Origin: DAIDJD01 sp035485275
GTDB taxonomy: Bacteria; Oederibacteriota; JAJYGY01; DAIDJD01
DNA length: 64,000 bases
Direction of reading: 5' to 3'
Assembly: GCA_035485275.1 (NCBI GenBank)
Contig: DATHOE010000014.1
Span: 1-64,000 of the forward strand
Shown here: positions 1 through 8,689 of the stretch, in pieces
Position numbering within the stretch: the stretch's first letter is position 1
How the letters are laid out: each line of letters opens with the position of its first letter
Notes under the pieces: model-generated
What the model was told of the DNA's origin: nothing
The model's input: the letters and a program-made list of their open reading frames with translations, nothing else
Databases searched by the model: none
Program-made: the position numbers and the translations under genes

Positions 1-671
1 ACGAACTGCGCACCCCCCTCAACAGCATTATCGGCTTCACCGAGATCATCCACGATGGCCGCGCCGGCGCCGTCAGCGTCGAGCAAAAGGAGTTTTTGGA
101 CGACGTGCTTTCGAGCGCGCGCAATCTTTTGCAGCTCATCAACGACATTTTGGACTTGTCCAAAGTCGAGGCCGGCAAGATTCAAGTCAGCTTTGCCAAT
201 GTCGATGTTCCGGCCTTGCTCGAGGAGGCCGCCAGCAAGCTCAGAACCCAGGCCCAAAAGCGCCGTATCCATATCCAGGTCGAAGCCGGCCCGGACTTGG
301 GGGAGATCGTCAGCGACGGCGACCGCCTGCGCCAGGTGCTTTACAACTTCATTTCCAACGCCATCAAGTTCAGCCACGAGGGCGGGGAGGTGCGCCTGAG
401 GGCCCTGCCCGACGAAGCTGGCCGCTTCCGCCTGGAGGTCGAGGATTTCGGCATCGGCGTGGCGGAGGAGGACCAAGCCCGCTTGTTCGGGGAATTCGTG
501 CAGCTCGACCAGGAGACGAACAAGAAGCACGGCGGAACTGGCCTGGGACTGTCCCTGTGCAAGAAAATCGTCGAATTGCTGGGGGGGCGTGTGGGCCTGC
601 GCAGCCGCAAGGGCTCCGGAAGCGTTTTTTTCGCGGTCCTCCCTCGCCGCGGTCGGCCGACGGATCTGTAG
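1..671 (+). CDS. Sensor histidine kinase, C-terminal part (5' end outside window)
   Basis: The frame is open from the left edge and ends in TAG at 669-671. Bases 1-2 (ac) complete a codon that is probably the phospho-accepting His, because the next residues read ELRTPLNSIIGF, the usual HisKA H-box. The HATPase domain is complete: N box around FISNAIKF, G1 box DFGIGVAEED and G2 box GGTGLGLSLCKKIV. Input domains lie upstream of the window. The kinase closely resembles the one at 38385-39665 in its HisKA segment. A response regulator follows after 250 bases but has its own sigma-54 promoter, so pairing of the two is an inference. Confidence 0.93.
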   Translation, partial: ELRTPLNSIIGFTEIIHDGRAGAVSVEQKEFLDDVLSSARNLLQLINDILDLSKVEAGKIQVSFANVDVPALLEEAASKLRTQAQKRRIHIQVEAGPDLGEIVSDGDRLRQVLYNFISNAIKFSHEGGEVRLRALPDEAGRFRLEVEDFGIGVAEEDQARLFGEFVQLDQETNKKHGGTGLGLSLCKKIVELLGGRVGLRSRKGSGSVFFAVLPRRGRPTDL

Positions 672-797
672 CGGAGGGACCACAACTGTGACCGGGCCGC
701 CACAAACGGGGCCGCGCCTTGGTTTTTCCTATTTTTTTTACGCTTTGTTTTCAATGGTTTTTCATCTTGATGTGCCGCAGTTGTCCCGTTTTTTTTA

Positions 798-813
798 TGG
801 CACTAAACTTGCA
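798..813 (+). promoter_or_regulatory. Sigma-54 (-24/-12) promoter upstream of response regulator
   Basis: TGGCAC at 798-803 and TTGCA at 809-813 place the GG and GC doublets exactly 10 bases apart, as sigma-54 requires. Transcription would start near 824, ahead of the response regulator gene. The flanking DNA is unusually T-rich. No activator binding site was identified. Confidence 0.8.
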
Positions 814-921
814 TTTCTTGGGGCTGAATTCGGATTTCGCGGAGCTTCTATGCCTCAACCGCCAATGCATCCCGGCATGAAGATCACCTTTTCAAAGGCC
901 GATCCGGAATTACACGGAGTG

Positions 922-1308
922 ATGATGCCACAAACCCCCATCCTCATCGTCGACGACCACGCCGGCAACCTGAAGCTGCTGCGGGTCCTGCTCGGTGGTG
1001 AAGGCTTCGAGGTCAGGACCGCCCTGAGCGCGACCGAGGCCCTGGAGGTCCTGAAGGGCTTCCTTCCCGCCCTGATCCTCACCGACATCCAGATGCCCGG
1101 CATGGACGGCTTGGAATTCATCCGTTTGGTCAAAAACGCCGCGGCGACGAAGGCCATCCTGGTGGTGGCCGTCACCGCCTACGCAATGTCCGGGGACGAA
1201 ATAAAGGCCAGGGAGGCGGGCTGCGACGCCTACGTGACCAAGCCCATCGACACGCGCAGCCTTCCGGCCCTCCTGCGTAAGCTGCTGGAAGCCCATCCGC
1301 CCCTTTAG
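922..1308 (+). CDS. Single-domain response regulator (CheY/DivK-like)
   Basis: A stand-alone receiver domain of about 128 residues with no output domain. The acidic pocket is ILIVDD, the phospho-acceptor Asp is in LTDIQMPGMDG, the Thr switch is in AVTAY and the conserved Lys in VTKPID, so it should be phosphorylatable. It probably acts by protein contact in a phosphorelay. ATG 922 or 925 follows GGAG at 915-918; an in-frame ATG at 850 with its own GGAG would add 24 residues unlike the family. The sigma-54 promoter at 798 drives it, and the kinase immediately upstream is the obvious partner candidate. Confidence 0.9.
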   Translation: MMPQTPILIVDDHAGNLKLLRVLLGGEGFEVRTALSATEALEVLKGFLPALILTDIQMPGMDGLEFIRLVKNAAATKAILVVAVTAYAMSGDEIKAREAGCDAYVTKPIDTRSLPALLRKLLEAHPPL

Positions 1309-1327
1309 CCGACTCTGGGAGGCCGTC

Positions 1328-1978
1328 ATGGCCGCGAACAAGGCAAAACCCCACGGTATATCTCCAATGGAAGCCTCCGAAATCGCGGAATTGTTCAAGG
1401 ATTCCGTTGAACGCAGACTAAGCAAGGGAGAGTCGGTCTGGAGGGCCGGGGACGATCCGGAATCGGTGTGGATGGTGAAAGAAGGCCGGGCCAACATGGT
1501 CATAGAAAGCTCGGACGGGGCGGCCTCCACGGTCCATTTTTGCACCAAGGCGCAGGTCTTCTGCCCGGCCGCGGCGATCAGCGGCAGGCCCTATCCGTGC
1601 GCGGCGACGGCCGCCACGGACATGACGCTTGTGTCAGCGCCGCGGTCCAGTTTCATGGCCGTTTTGAACCGGATGCCGGAGTTCGCCCAGGAACTGCTCG
1701 TCCAATTGGCGGGCCAGGTCTGTGAGGCCCACTGTCAGAAGGCGATGAGCTCCGCACCGGTCAAGAACCGACTGGCCAGCCTGTTGGGGACCCTGAACCG
1801 CCGTTATGCGGGCCACGACCTGCCCTTCACGCGGCAGGAGCTGGCCAACATGAGCGACACCACGGTGGAAAGCGCCATACGAACCCTGTCTCAATGGGAA
1901 AAGAACGGCGTTATCGAGAGCGCCAGGGGCAGCATCCATGTCCGCCGGCCGCGGACCCTTGAGGAAGCGGTCGGCTGA
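1328..1978 (+). CDS. Crp/Fnr-family transcription regulator
   Basis: About 216 residues: an N-terminal cupin-like sensor domain (residues 15-125), a dimerisation helix, and a C-terminal winged helix-turn-helix (FTRQELANMSDTTVESAIR, about 160-180), which is the Crp/Fnr DNA-binding pattern. The GE and R residues of a canonical cAMP pocket are not evident, and there is no N-terminal Fnr-type Cys cluster, so the ligand is unknown. GGGAGG at 1317-1322 supports the ATG. It is co-directional with the CxCW protein and the PatZ-like gene, which it may control. Confidence 0.9.
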   Translation: MAANKAKPHGISPMEASEIAELFKDSVERRLSKGESVWRAGDDPESVWMVKEGRANMVIESSDGAASTVHFCTKAQVFCPAAAISGRPYPCAATAATDMTLVSAPRSSFMAVLNRMPEFAQELLVQLAGQVCEAHCQKAMSSAPVKNRLASLLGTLNRRYAGHDLPFTRQELANMSDTTVESAIRTLSQWEKNGVIESARGSIHVRRPRTLEEAVG

Positions 1979-1994
1979 CGGCACGGCGGGAGCC

Positions 1995-2324
1995 ATGGTC
2001 TGGAATCAAGACGCGGATCCGGAGTCCCTGGAGTCCAAGATCGAGGCGCTCGAAACCGCGATCGCGAAGAATCGCGCGGCCAAGGGAGGCTTGCCTGATT
2101 GCCCATGCTGGGGCAACGCCCCCCGCCTGGTGGACGCGGAATTGTACGCCTCGGCGGATCTCGCCAGGGTCTCCGCGTCCGTCGAGGCCAGGTGGAAGAC
2201 GCTTGAAGGCGCCGTACGCAAGCACCGTGAAGACATGGCCATGACGCCCGAGTGCACCTGTTGGTCCACCCCGTCGGCGAAGGCCGACGCCGAGCTCTAT
2301 GCAGCCCTGGAAATCCGAGGATAA
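1995..2324 (+). CDS. Unknown small protein with two CxCW repeats
   Basis: I do not recognise a family. The 109-residue protein consists of two imperfect copies of a roughly 50-residue unit: a charged helix, then CPCW (copy 1) or CTCW (copy 2), then a conserved DAELYA segment. The paired CxC motifs suggest metal or redox chemistry, but that is inference. It has no signal peptide or membrane segment. The start ATG 1995 follows GGGAG at 1988-1992; an upstream in-frame start overlapping the regulator gene looks less likely. It is followed after 3 bases by the PatZ-like gene, so the two are probably translated together. Confidence 0.72.
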   Translation: MVWNQDADPESLESKIEALETAIAKNRAAKGGLPDCPCWGNAPRLVDAELYASADLARVSASVEARWKTLEGAVRKHREDMAMTPECTCWSTPSAKADAELYAALEIRG

Positions 2325-2327
2325 GCC

Positions 2328-5063
2328 ATGAAAGAGGTCAGCCCCGCTTTTGTCGACCGTTCCTACGACGTTTTGCGCGCCCGTCCCAGCTCCCTCGCCG
2401 GATTTTTCGACCCCGTGACCGTCGCCGTGATCGGGGCCACGGAACGGGGGGGAAGCGTGGGTCGCACCGTCCTGGATAACCTCCTCCGGTCGCCGAGGGG
2501 AGGCTTCGTTTTCCCGGTCAACCCCAAGCATTCCAGCCTCCTGGGCCTGAAGGCCTATGCCTCCATTTTGGACATCAAGGAAGCGGTGGACCTGGCCCTG
2601 ATCGCGACGCCTGCCAAGACGGTGCCGGACCTGGTGGGGGAATGCGTGCACGCAGGGGTCAAGTGCGCGGTCATCCTCTCCGCCGGTTTCAAGGAGACGG
2701 GGACCGAAGGGGCCGAACTGGAGCGCCTGGTGATGGCCAAAGCCAAGCCGGCGCGCATGCGCGTGATCGGACCCAATTGCCTCGGGGTCATGAACCCCTG
2801 GTCGGGGCTCAACGCGACTTTCGCCCGGACTATGGCCCGGCCCGGTAGCGTGGCCCTGGTGAGCCAGAGCGGCGCCCTGGTGACCGCGATCCTGGATTGG
2901 AGCTTGAGGGAAAACGTCGGTTTCAGCTCCGTGGTCTCCCTGGGTTCCATGATCGACGTGGGCTGGGCGGACACGATCGACTACCTCGGCGACGATCCCA
3001 GGACGGAGAGCATCGTCCTGTATATGGAGAGCATCGGCGACGCGCGGGCCTTCATTTCCGCGGCCCGCGAGGTGGCCCTGTCCAAGCCCATCATCGTCAT
3101 CAAGGCCGGCCGCACCGAGGCGGCGGCCAAGGCCGCGGCCTCCCATACCGGAGCCCTGGCGGGCAGCGGAGAGGTCCTTGAGGCCGCCTTCCGGCGTTGC
3201 GGCATACTGGTCGCGGACCGCCTTTCGGACCTTTTTCATCTCACCGACGCGCTGTCCAAACAGCGCCGGCCCATGGGCCCGCGCCTGTGCATCGTGACCA
3301 ACGCCGGCGGGCCCGGAGTGCTGGCCGCGGACGCCCTGATCGAAGGCGGAGGCAGGCTGGCGGAACTTTCCACCGGGACCAGGGAGGCGCTTTCCGGCTT
3401 GTTGCCCGAAGCCTGGAGCCGGGGTAACCCGGTGGACGTGCTCGGCGACGCCGACCCCGAGCGTTTCGCGAGGGCCGTGGAGTTCGCGGCCAAGGATCCC
3501 GACAATGACGCCGTCCTGGCCATCCTGACGCCCCAGGCCATGACCGATCCCGAGGAAACGGCCCGGAGGGTGGCGGTCCTGGCGGGAACCGGACACAAGC
3601 CCTTGTTCGCGAGCTGGATGGGGGGGACGGGCATGCAGGGCGCCCGCGACATATTGAGCCGGGCCGGTCTGCCGTGTTTCGATTTCCCCGACACCGCCTG
3701 CCGCATCTTCGCCGACCTGTCGGCCTACAGCTCCAATATCGAGGCGCTGTACCAGACCCCGGATTTTTTCGAGGATTCCTATGTTCCGCGCAGGCAAGCC
3801 GTTCAGGAGCTGCTGGAGAAGGCACGCGAGCACGGCCGGACGCTGCTGACCGAATTCGAATCCAAGGCGATTCTGGAGGCTTACGGAATCCCGACGGTGC
3901 CGACGAAGCCCGCCCAAAGCGCGGACGAGGCGGTCCAACGGGCCTCGGAACTCGGCTATCCGGTGGTCCTTAAGTTGAACTCCCGGACCATCACCCACAA
4001 GACCGATGCGGGCGGCGTGAAGCTGGGCCTTGAAAATGAGGCGGCGGTGCGGAAGGCCTTCAACGAAATCGGGGAATCCGTGACCCGCTTGAAAGGAGGG
4101 GAGCACTTCCAGGGCGTCACCGTGCAGCCCATGGTCGCGGCGGGGGGCTATGAAATCATCCTGGGAAGCAGCCTCGACCCGCAGGTCGGGCCGGTCCTGC
4201 TCTTCGGCTCCGGCGGCCTCCTGGTGGAGGTCTACCGGGACCACGCCCTGGCCCTGCCCCCTTTGAACACGACGCTGGCGCGGCGCATGATGGAACGGAC
4301 CAGGATCTATTCCGCGCTGAAGGGCATCCGGGGGCGCCGTCCCGTGGACCTGCGGGGTTTGGAGCGGCTGCTGGTCAAATTCAGCCGCCTGGTCATTGAA
4401 CAGCCTTTGATCAAGGAATTGGACATCAATCCGCTGCTGGCCTCCCCTGATGGCCTGCTGGCCTTGGACGCCAGGGTTCTGCTGCAGGATCCGTCGATAC
4501 CCTCCAGCGGCCTTCCGCGCCCGGCCATCCGTCCCTATCCCAACCACTCGGTGGAACCTTGGACGTCGATGGAGGGCGTCCTGGTTGTCCTTCGCCCCAT
4601 CCGTCCCGAGGACGAGCCGCGTCTGGTGCAGTTCCACCGCGAGCTGTCCTCCCGGAGCATCCGCCTCGGCTATTCACGGGACCTGGATTTCGACGAGCGC
4701 ACCGCCCACCAAAGGCTCCTCCGCATCTGCTTCGCGGATTACGACCGCGACATCGTGCTGGTGGCCGAGACCGCCGGTGCGGGCGGCGACAAGGAAATTG
4801 TCGGGGTAGGACGCCTGAACCGATCGAAGTTCAGCCCGGAAGCCGAATTTTCCATGATCGTCGTCGACCGCTGGCAGAAAAAGGGGCTCGGCGCACATCT
4901 CCTGGAGTCGCTCTTGAAGGCGGCCAAAGGCGAGCGCATATCCGCGATCGCGGCCCATATGCTGCCGGAAAATCGGCCCATGCGGGCCCTGTGTCGGCGC
5001 TGCGGATTTGAAGAGGAGTGGAACAACGGCGAAGAATTCATCACGGCCCGCCTGAGGCTGTGA
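2328..5063 (+). CDS. PatZ/Pat-type protein: ADP-forming acyl-CoA synthetase-like module fused to GNAT acetyltransferase
   Basis: At 911 residues this matches the length of E. coli PatZ (YfiQ), which acetylates lysines of acetyl-CoA synthetase and other proteins. Order of parts: CoA-binding Rossmann domain (about 20-150, with VAVIGATERGG), succinyl-CoA-ligase-like domains with a SHTGALAGSGEV loop near 272, an ATP-grasp domain (about 505-715) and a C-terminal GNAT domain (about 750-911, with the acetyl-CoA loop near QKKGLGAHLLESL). The synthetase part is normally inactive and senses acyl-CoA. It is third in a run with a Crp/Fnr regulator and the CxCW protein. Mycobacterial Pat is itself fused to a cyclic-nucleotide domain, so this neighbourhood may be a split version. 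Confidence 0.88.
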   Translation: MKEVSPAFVDRSYDVLRARPSSLAGFFDPVTVAVIGATERGGSVGRTVLDNLLRSPRGGFVFPVNPKHSSLLGLKAYASILDIKEAVDLALIATPAKTVPDLVGECVHAGVKCAVILSAGFKETGTEGAELERLVMAKAKPARMRVIGPNCLGVMNPWSGLNATFARTMARPGSVALVSQSGALVTAILDWSLRENVGFSSVVSLGSMIDVGWADTIDYLGDDPRTESIVLYMESIGDARAFISAAREVALSKPIIVIKAGRTEAAAKAAASHTGALAGSGEVLEAAFRRCGILVADRLSDLFHLTDALSKQRRPMGPRLCIVTNAGGPGVLAADALIEGGGRLAELSTGTREALSGLLPEAWSRGNPVDVLGDADPERFARAVEFAAKDPDNDAVLAILTPQAMTDPEETARRVAVLAGTGHKPLFASWMGGTGMQGARDILSRAGLPCFDFPDTACRIFADLSAYSSNIEALYQTPDFFEDSYVPRRQAVQELLEKAREHGRTLLTEFESKAILEAYGIPTVPTKPAQSADEAVQRASELGYPVVLKLNSRTITHKTDAGGVKLGLENEAAVRKAFNEIGESVTRLKGGEHFQGVTVQPMVAAGGYEIILGSSLDPQVGPVLLFGSGGLLVEVYRDHALALPPLNTTLARRMMERTRIYSALKGIRGRRPVDLRGLERLLVKFSRLVIEQPLIKELDINPLLASPDGLLALDARVLLQDPSIPSSGLPRPAIRPYPNHSVEPWTSMEGVLVVLRPIRPEDEPRLVQFHRELSSRSIRLGYSRDLDFDERTAHQRLLRICFADYDRDIVLVAETAGAGGDKEIVGVGRLNRSKFSPEAEFSMIVVDRWQKKGLGAHLLESLLKAAKGERISAIAAHMLPENRPMRALCRRCGFEEEWNNGEEFITARLRL

Positions 5064-5157
5064 AAAAGGGCGGCTTCCGCGCAGCCTATGACCGGCGTCA
5101 TGGTGCTTCCGCCGCGGCGGCCTACACTTGGGACGGACGGTCATTCCGGAGGCGCCG

Positions 5158-5982
5158 ATGAAATCCGAAGATCCCATCAGGAACGCGTCGGACTTCAGGT
5201 TTTCCTCGGAATACGGGGCCTGGTGGAACTTCGAGACCTGCCTATGGGCCGGCCTGCTGAAGGTCTTTGAAAGGGGGGCGGCCTTACCCTCGGCTTTGGC
5301 CCTCGCCGCGGGCATGCACGCCCTGTTCCTGACCAGCGAATGGTTCACGGGCCTGGGCCGCAGGGGCGCCCGGGCCGATTGGGGCAGCCGGGAAGCTTGG
5401 CTGCTCGTGGCGGCCGGGCTCGCCCTGTTGGCGACCGGCGTGGTTTTGGCGCCGGCCCTTTTGCGGACGGATTTGGTTTGGGTCCTGGCCCTCTGGAGCC
5501 TGTTCGCGGGCGGCGTTCTATGGCTGCGGGTGCTCCTGCCGTCCCGGGACCTGCGCCTCTTGATGGCGTCGGCGGTGCTTCTGACCGGTCCAACCTTGGT
5601 CCTGGGGATGCTCGCTTTTGACGGCGCTGTCCCGAAGATCCTGGGTTATTGGAGCCTATGGGCCTGGTATTTCCCCTGGGGCATTTTCTACATACAAACC
5701 TGGCTTCGCGGCAATACCCTGCCGCGTTGGCGCATCGGCGCGGCCAGCATCCCGTTTTTGGCCGAAGCTGCGGTCCTGGCTTGTTTCTCCGGGTGGCTGG
5801 GATCCCTCTGCCTGCTGCTGTTGTGCTGCCGCATGGTGTGGCGCCTAAGGCGGCGGCTTCTGGAATTCGACCGTTGCGGGACAGCGCCGCGCCTGGCCAG
5901 TACCCCGGACGAGGTGCGCCTGCTGGGTTACGAGCAATTGGCCTGGAGCCTGGTGCTCAGCGGCATCTGGATCGCGAGCTGA
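5158..5982 (+). CDS. Multi-pass membrane protein, function unknown
   Basis: A 274-residue integral membrane protein with about eight hydrophobic segments from residue 30 onward. An early EYGAWWNF segment and a TSEWFTGL segment between the first helices faintly recall YwiC-like membrane proteins, but I would not rely on that. The start is ATG 5158 with GGAGG at 5148-5152. It is followed by an intrinsic terminator and stands alone between the PatZ-like gene and a regulated spacer. Confidence 0.75.
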   Translation: MKSEDPIRNASDFRFSSEYGAWWNFETCLWAGLLKVFERGAALPSALALAAGMHALFLTSEWFTGLGRRGARADWGSREAWLLVAAGLALLATGVVLAPALLRTDLVWVLALWSLFAGGVLWLRVLLPSRDLRLLMASAVLLTGPTLVLGMLAFDGAVPKILGYWSLWAWYFPWGIFYIQTWLRGNTLPRWRIGAASIPFLAEAAVLACFSGWLGSLCLLLLCCRMVWRLRRRLLEFDRCGTAPRLASTPDEVRLLGYEQLAWSLVLSGIWIAS

Positions 5983-5994
5983 AGCAGGAAGCGG

Positions 5995-6016
5995 CAAGGC
6001 GTCCGCCTTGGTTTTT
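5995..6016 (+). terminator. Intrinsic terminator after the membrane protein gene
   Basis: CAAGGC (5995-6000), loop GTCC, GCCTTG (6005-6010), then a T-rich run. It sits 12 bases after the stop codon at 5982. Confidence 0.75.
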
Positions 6017-6121
6017 CTATTTTTTTTGAAATTGGGTTTGAACCTGGATTGGATCGGTTTTTGCCGGCCGCTTTCCCAAGGAATCCGCCTCTTTTTATGA
6101 ACACAAAAGGCGCCGGGAACC

Positions 6122-6150
6122 GGAATAAAGGGTGTCACCGGCACATTTCA
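6122..6150 (+). promoter_or_regulatory. GGAATAAA-N13 promoter, site 1
   Basis: GGAATAAA at 6122-6129, 13 bases, then ACATTTCA at 6143-6150. This is the weakest second box of the set because it begins with A instead of G. It would drive the SRPBCC gene from about 230 bases upstream. Confidence 0.6.
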
Positions 6151-6302
6151 ACCAAGTTCCTTTCAGTCCCCCGGATCCGGCTATAGACCAAGCGCCATAA
6201 GTATGGCCCCGGGGCCACAACTTGAAGCACGCATTTTTCCCCGTTTCCGCGCTTTTACCGCGTTTTCGAGCCAAGCGTGCCTCCCAGGCCCTTTTTTAAT
6301 CG

Positions 6303-6318
6303 TGGCATTGAAATTGCA
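6303..6318 (+). promoter_or_regulatory. Sigma-54 promoter upstream of SRPBCC gene
   Basis: TGGCAT at 6303-6308 and TTGCA at 6314-6318 with the GG/GC doublets 10 bases apart. The predicted start near 6329 leaves a leader of about 50 bases before ATG 6383. Confidence 0.75.
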
Positions 6319-6382
6319 TTCTCAGTGGCTGCAAAGAGGGCGAAGGCAAGACGCATGAACCACCACTTTGGATCAAGCGAAC

Positions 6383-7069
6383 ATGAACGCGGCGACAGTA
6401 CTTCTTCTGGTGTTGGCATCCGTGCCCGGGAACGCGCGGACCGGGTCCAATAACGAGGTGCCGGGCCCTACGCCGGCGGCGGGATGCTTAAGCCCCGCGG
6501 CGCAGGTCACGCTGACGGACATTCCCACGGCGGATTTTTACGCCATCCACGGGACCTTCGAGTCGCCTTATCCGCCCCAGGCGGTCTGGGGCGTGCTCAG
6601 CGACTACCAGGGGCTCGGCGGCGTGGTAAACGGGCTGCTTTCAAGCAGGGTCTTGCAGAGGAAGGGGTCGGCGGTGCTGGTGGAGCAGGTGATGGAAGGA
6701 CGCTTCTTGATCTTCGGCCGTACCTTCCGCCTCCGCCTGAACGTGCGGGAGCAGGCGCCCACCCGTATGGAGTTCTCAGAGGCGGCGCCCGGGCCCTTCC
6801 GCAGCTACCGCGGCTCCTGGCGGATAGCGCCCTCCCCGACGGGCTCCACGGTGGACTATACCCTGCAGGTCAGCCGGGGCGACATGGCCCCGCGCTTTCT
6901 GGAACGCTCCCTCTTCCAGAAGAATGCCGCGGATCTGCTGCGCGATCTGAGCCGCGAGGTCCAGCGGCGCGCGGGCCTCGCGAAGGCGGCGACGGCGCGG
7001 GCCCCTTCGACCCCCCCGCAAGCGCCGGAAGCCCTGGGGAAGGTCGTTCCCCCGGGGACCGCCGACTGA
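6383..7069 (+). CDS. Secreted SRPBCC/START-like domain protein
   Basis: 228 residues with a signal peptide (MNAATVLLLVLASVPGNA), a short Pro-rich linker and one SRPBCC (polyketide-cyclase/START-like) fold from about residue 45 to 200. Typical features are the N-terminal strand GTFESPYPPQAVWGVLSDY and the long C-terminal helix FLERSLFQKNAADLLRDL. Such domains bind hydrophobic ligands; the ligand here is unknown. ATG 6383 was preferred over TTG 6368 because it begins the signal peptide. It is preceded by both a GGAATAAA-type and a sigma-54 promoter, an unusual tandem arrangement. Confidence 0.78.
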   Translation: MNAATVLLLVLASVPGNARTGSNNEVPGPTPAAGCLSPAAQVTLTDIPTADFYAIHGTFESPYPPQAVWGVLSDYQGLGGVVNGLLSSRVLQRKGSAVLVEQVMEGRFLIFGRTFRLRLNVREQAPTRMEFSEAAPGPFRSYRGSWRIAPSPTGSTVDYTLQVSRGDMAPRFLERSLFQKNAADLLRDLSREVQRRAGLAKAATARAPSTPPQAPEALGKVVPPGTAD

Positions 7070-7194
7070 AACGCCGTATGACGCAGATCATTCATCGAAA
7101 GGCGGGGCAAGGCTAGCGTCAATGCATACGAACGGAACAACCACAGAGAAAAACCACATCACGCAAAGGCAGCTCTTTCATCTAGGAGGTAGTC

Positions 7195-8676
7195 GTGAAT
7201 AAGGACACCCTGAAAACCGGAGGCCTGGCGCTGCTCATGGCGCTGGCTCCCGGCGCCGCGAAAGCAGTCAACCTGGTCAGCACTCCGAACTTCACCCTGA
7301 ATGGCGGGGCGCTTTTGGAGGAACTGGGCGAACTGGAGAACACGTCCAACAATTCGGACTCCCCCTACTACTACGCCACCAAGACCGGCGCTGAGACCAC
7401 CCCGATGACGGCCCGCAACAACACCCGCATCTACCTCTTCCAGACGCAGGACCTTTTGAACCTGGACGGGAGCTTCGACGGCACCAAGTTCTGGTTCCAA
7501 GAGGCCCTAGGGGGAGCGTCCATCAGCACCTCGAACAACCAAGCCAACCTCTATGAAATGTACGCCGAGGTGCCTGTGAACGACAACCTGAGCGTCATCG
7601 TGGGCCAGTTCAAGGTCCCGAGCAGCCTGTCCAGCGCCCAGGACGTGGGCTCGCTCCTCTTCACCGAGTCCTCGCCCCTCTTCGGCAACTTCTTCAACCT
7701 GGGCTACGACAACGGCGTGGGCCTGAAGGGCCAGGGACAGGGTTGGGACGCCACCTTGGGCACCATCTCCGGCTCCCCGGACCTTCCCCAGCGCTACCTC
7801 CCGGAGATCTTCCAGCTGCCGCCGCTGCTCTACACCCGCTTCGGCGTGGGCGACATCACCGACGACCCCTACCAGCAGAAGCAGGTCGTCTCCGGCCTGA
7901 AGGATTCCCAGTGGGGCCTGCACTTCAACGGCGAATACATCAACGACTCCAACGCCGGACATTCGGACGACCTGGCCCTGCAGAACACGGACGCCACCAC
8001 GGTCTCCTCGGACAACGTCTTCGGGAACGCCCTGCTGTGGAGCAACTGGAACCCTTTCATGGGCAAGACCGCGACCCTGGACACGACGAGCCCGGTGAAC
8101 TCCGACTACTGGAACGCCAGCGTCGACACCCAGTACCGCCGGCCGGTGGGCAAGGACAAGACCCTGATCCTGAGCGCCCAGTGGAGCTTCGCGGAGTTCA
8201 ACAACAACAGCATGTACCAGCAGGCATCCGAGGACTACCTACGGCGGGCCACCATCAACCTGACCGGCGGCGAACTGGTGGCGGGCTTGAACGCCGACCG
8301 CTGGGCCCTGGCCACGCGCTTCGACATCGTGCTTCCGAGCAATTACCTGATCTACAACTCCACGGTGTACTCGGAAAGCGCCAACGCGGCCGCGGCGGCC
8401 ACCCACGTCCTGCCGGCATACCAGCAGAACACGATCACCGGGGACAAGCCGATCTGCGAGCTGACCTTCCCCTCGCTCACCCTGCGGATCAACAAATACG
8501 TGCGGGTGACCGGTGAGGGCCTGTTCTGGCTCAACTCACCTGAGGCTTCCGGCGACGACGGGGTCTACGAGCTGATGGAGATGCCCAGCCAGGTCACGGA
8601 CCTCTTCCCGGGCAATCCCATGGCCCACAATCCCCTGGTTTGCGTGGGCCGCATGGCCTTCACGCTGGACTTCTGA
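7195..8676 (+). CDS. Outer-membrane porin-like beta-barrel
   Basis: 493 residues beginning at GTG 7195 behind a strong AGGAGG. There is an N-terminal signal peptide ending around AAKA, then alternating beta-strand sequence rich in aromatic and Asn/Ser residues, and a terminal Phe (TLDF) as expected for barrel insertion. The mid-part GYDNGVGLKGQG resembles strands of phosphate-selective or general porins. The substrate is unknown. The YceI gene follows after 13 bases, so they probably share a transcript ending in the RNA element at 9289-9409. Confidence 0.8.
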   Translation: MNKDTLKTGGLALLMALAPGAAKAVNLVSTPNFTLNGGALLEELGELENTSNNSDSPYYYATKTGAETTPMTARNNTRIYLFQTQDLLNLDGSFDGTKFWFQEALGGASISTSNNQANLYEMYAEVPVNDNLSVIVGQFKVPSSLSSAQDVGSLLFTESSPLFGNFFNLGYDNGVGLKGQGQGWDATLGTISGSPDLPQRYLPEIFQLPPLLYTRFGVGDITDDPYQQKQVVSGLKDSQWGLHFNGEYINDSNAGHSDDLALQNTDATTVSSDNVFGNALLWSNWNPFMGKTATLDTTSPVNSDYWNASVDTQYRRPVGKDKTLILSAQWSFAEFNNNSMYQQASEDYLRRATINLTGGELVAGLNADRWALATRFDIVLPSNYLIYNSTVYSESANAAAAATHVLPAYQQNTITGDKPICELTFPSLTLRINKYVRVTGEGLFWLNSPEASGDDGVYELMEMPSQVTDLFPGNPMAHNPLVCVGRMAFTLDF

Positions 8677-8689
8677 CCCCGAGGAAACC

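Larger units (their letters stand above)
5983..6382. other. 400-base regulatory spacer
   Basis: No gene seen. It holds, in order, an intrinsic terminator, a GGAATAAA-type promoter (6122), an inverted repeat of GCACGC/GCGTGC around 6224-6280, and a sigma-54 promoter (6303). Both promoters point at the SRPBCC gene. Confidence 0.6.

Noticed and set aside
798..921. ANTAR-type leader after the first sigma-54 promoter
   Set aside because: No paired hairpins with a terminator are seen between the promoter and the response regulator.
1328..1978. Fnr-type oxygen sensing in the Crp/Fnr protein
   Set aside because: The Cys residues are scattered and there is no N-terminal cluster, so an iron-sulfur sensor cannot be claimed.
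1911..4637. 908-residue open frame on the minus strand
   Set aside because: It lies opposite the PatZ-like gene, is rich in Gly/Arg/His and has no domain. GC-rich codon use makes such shadow frames common.
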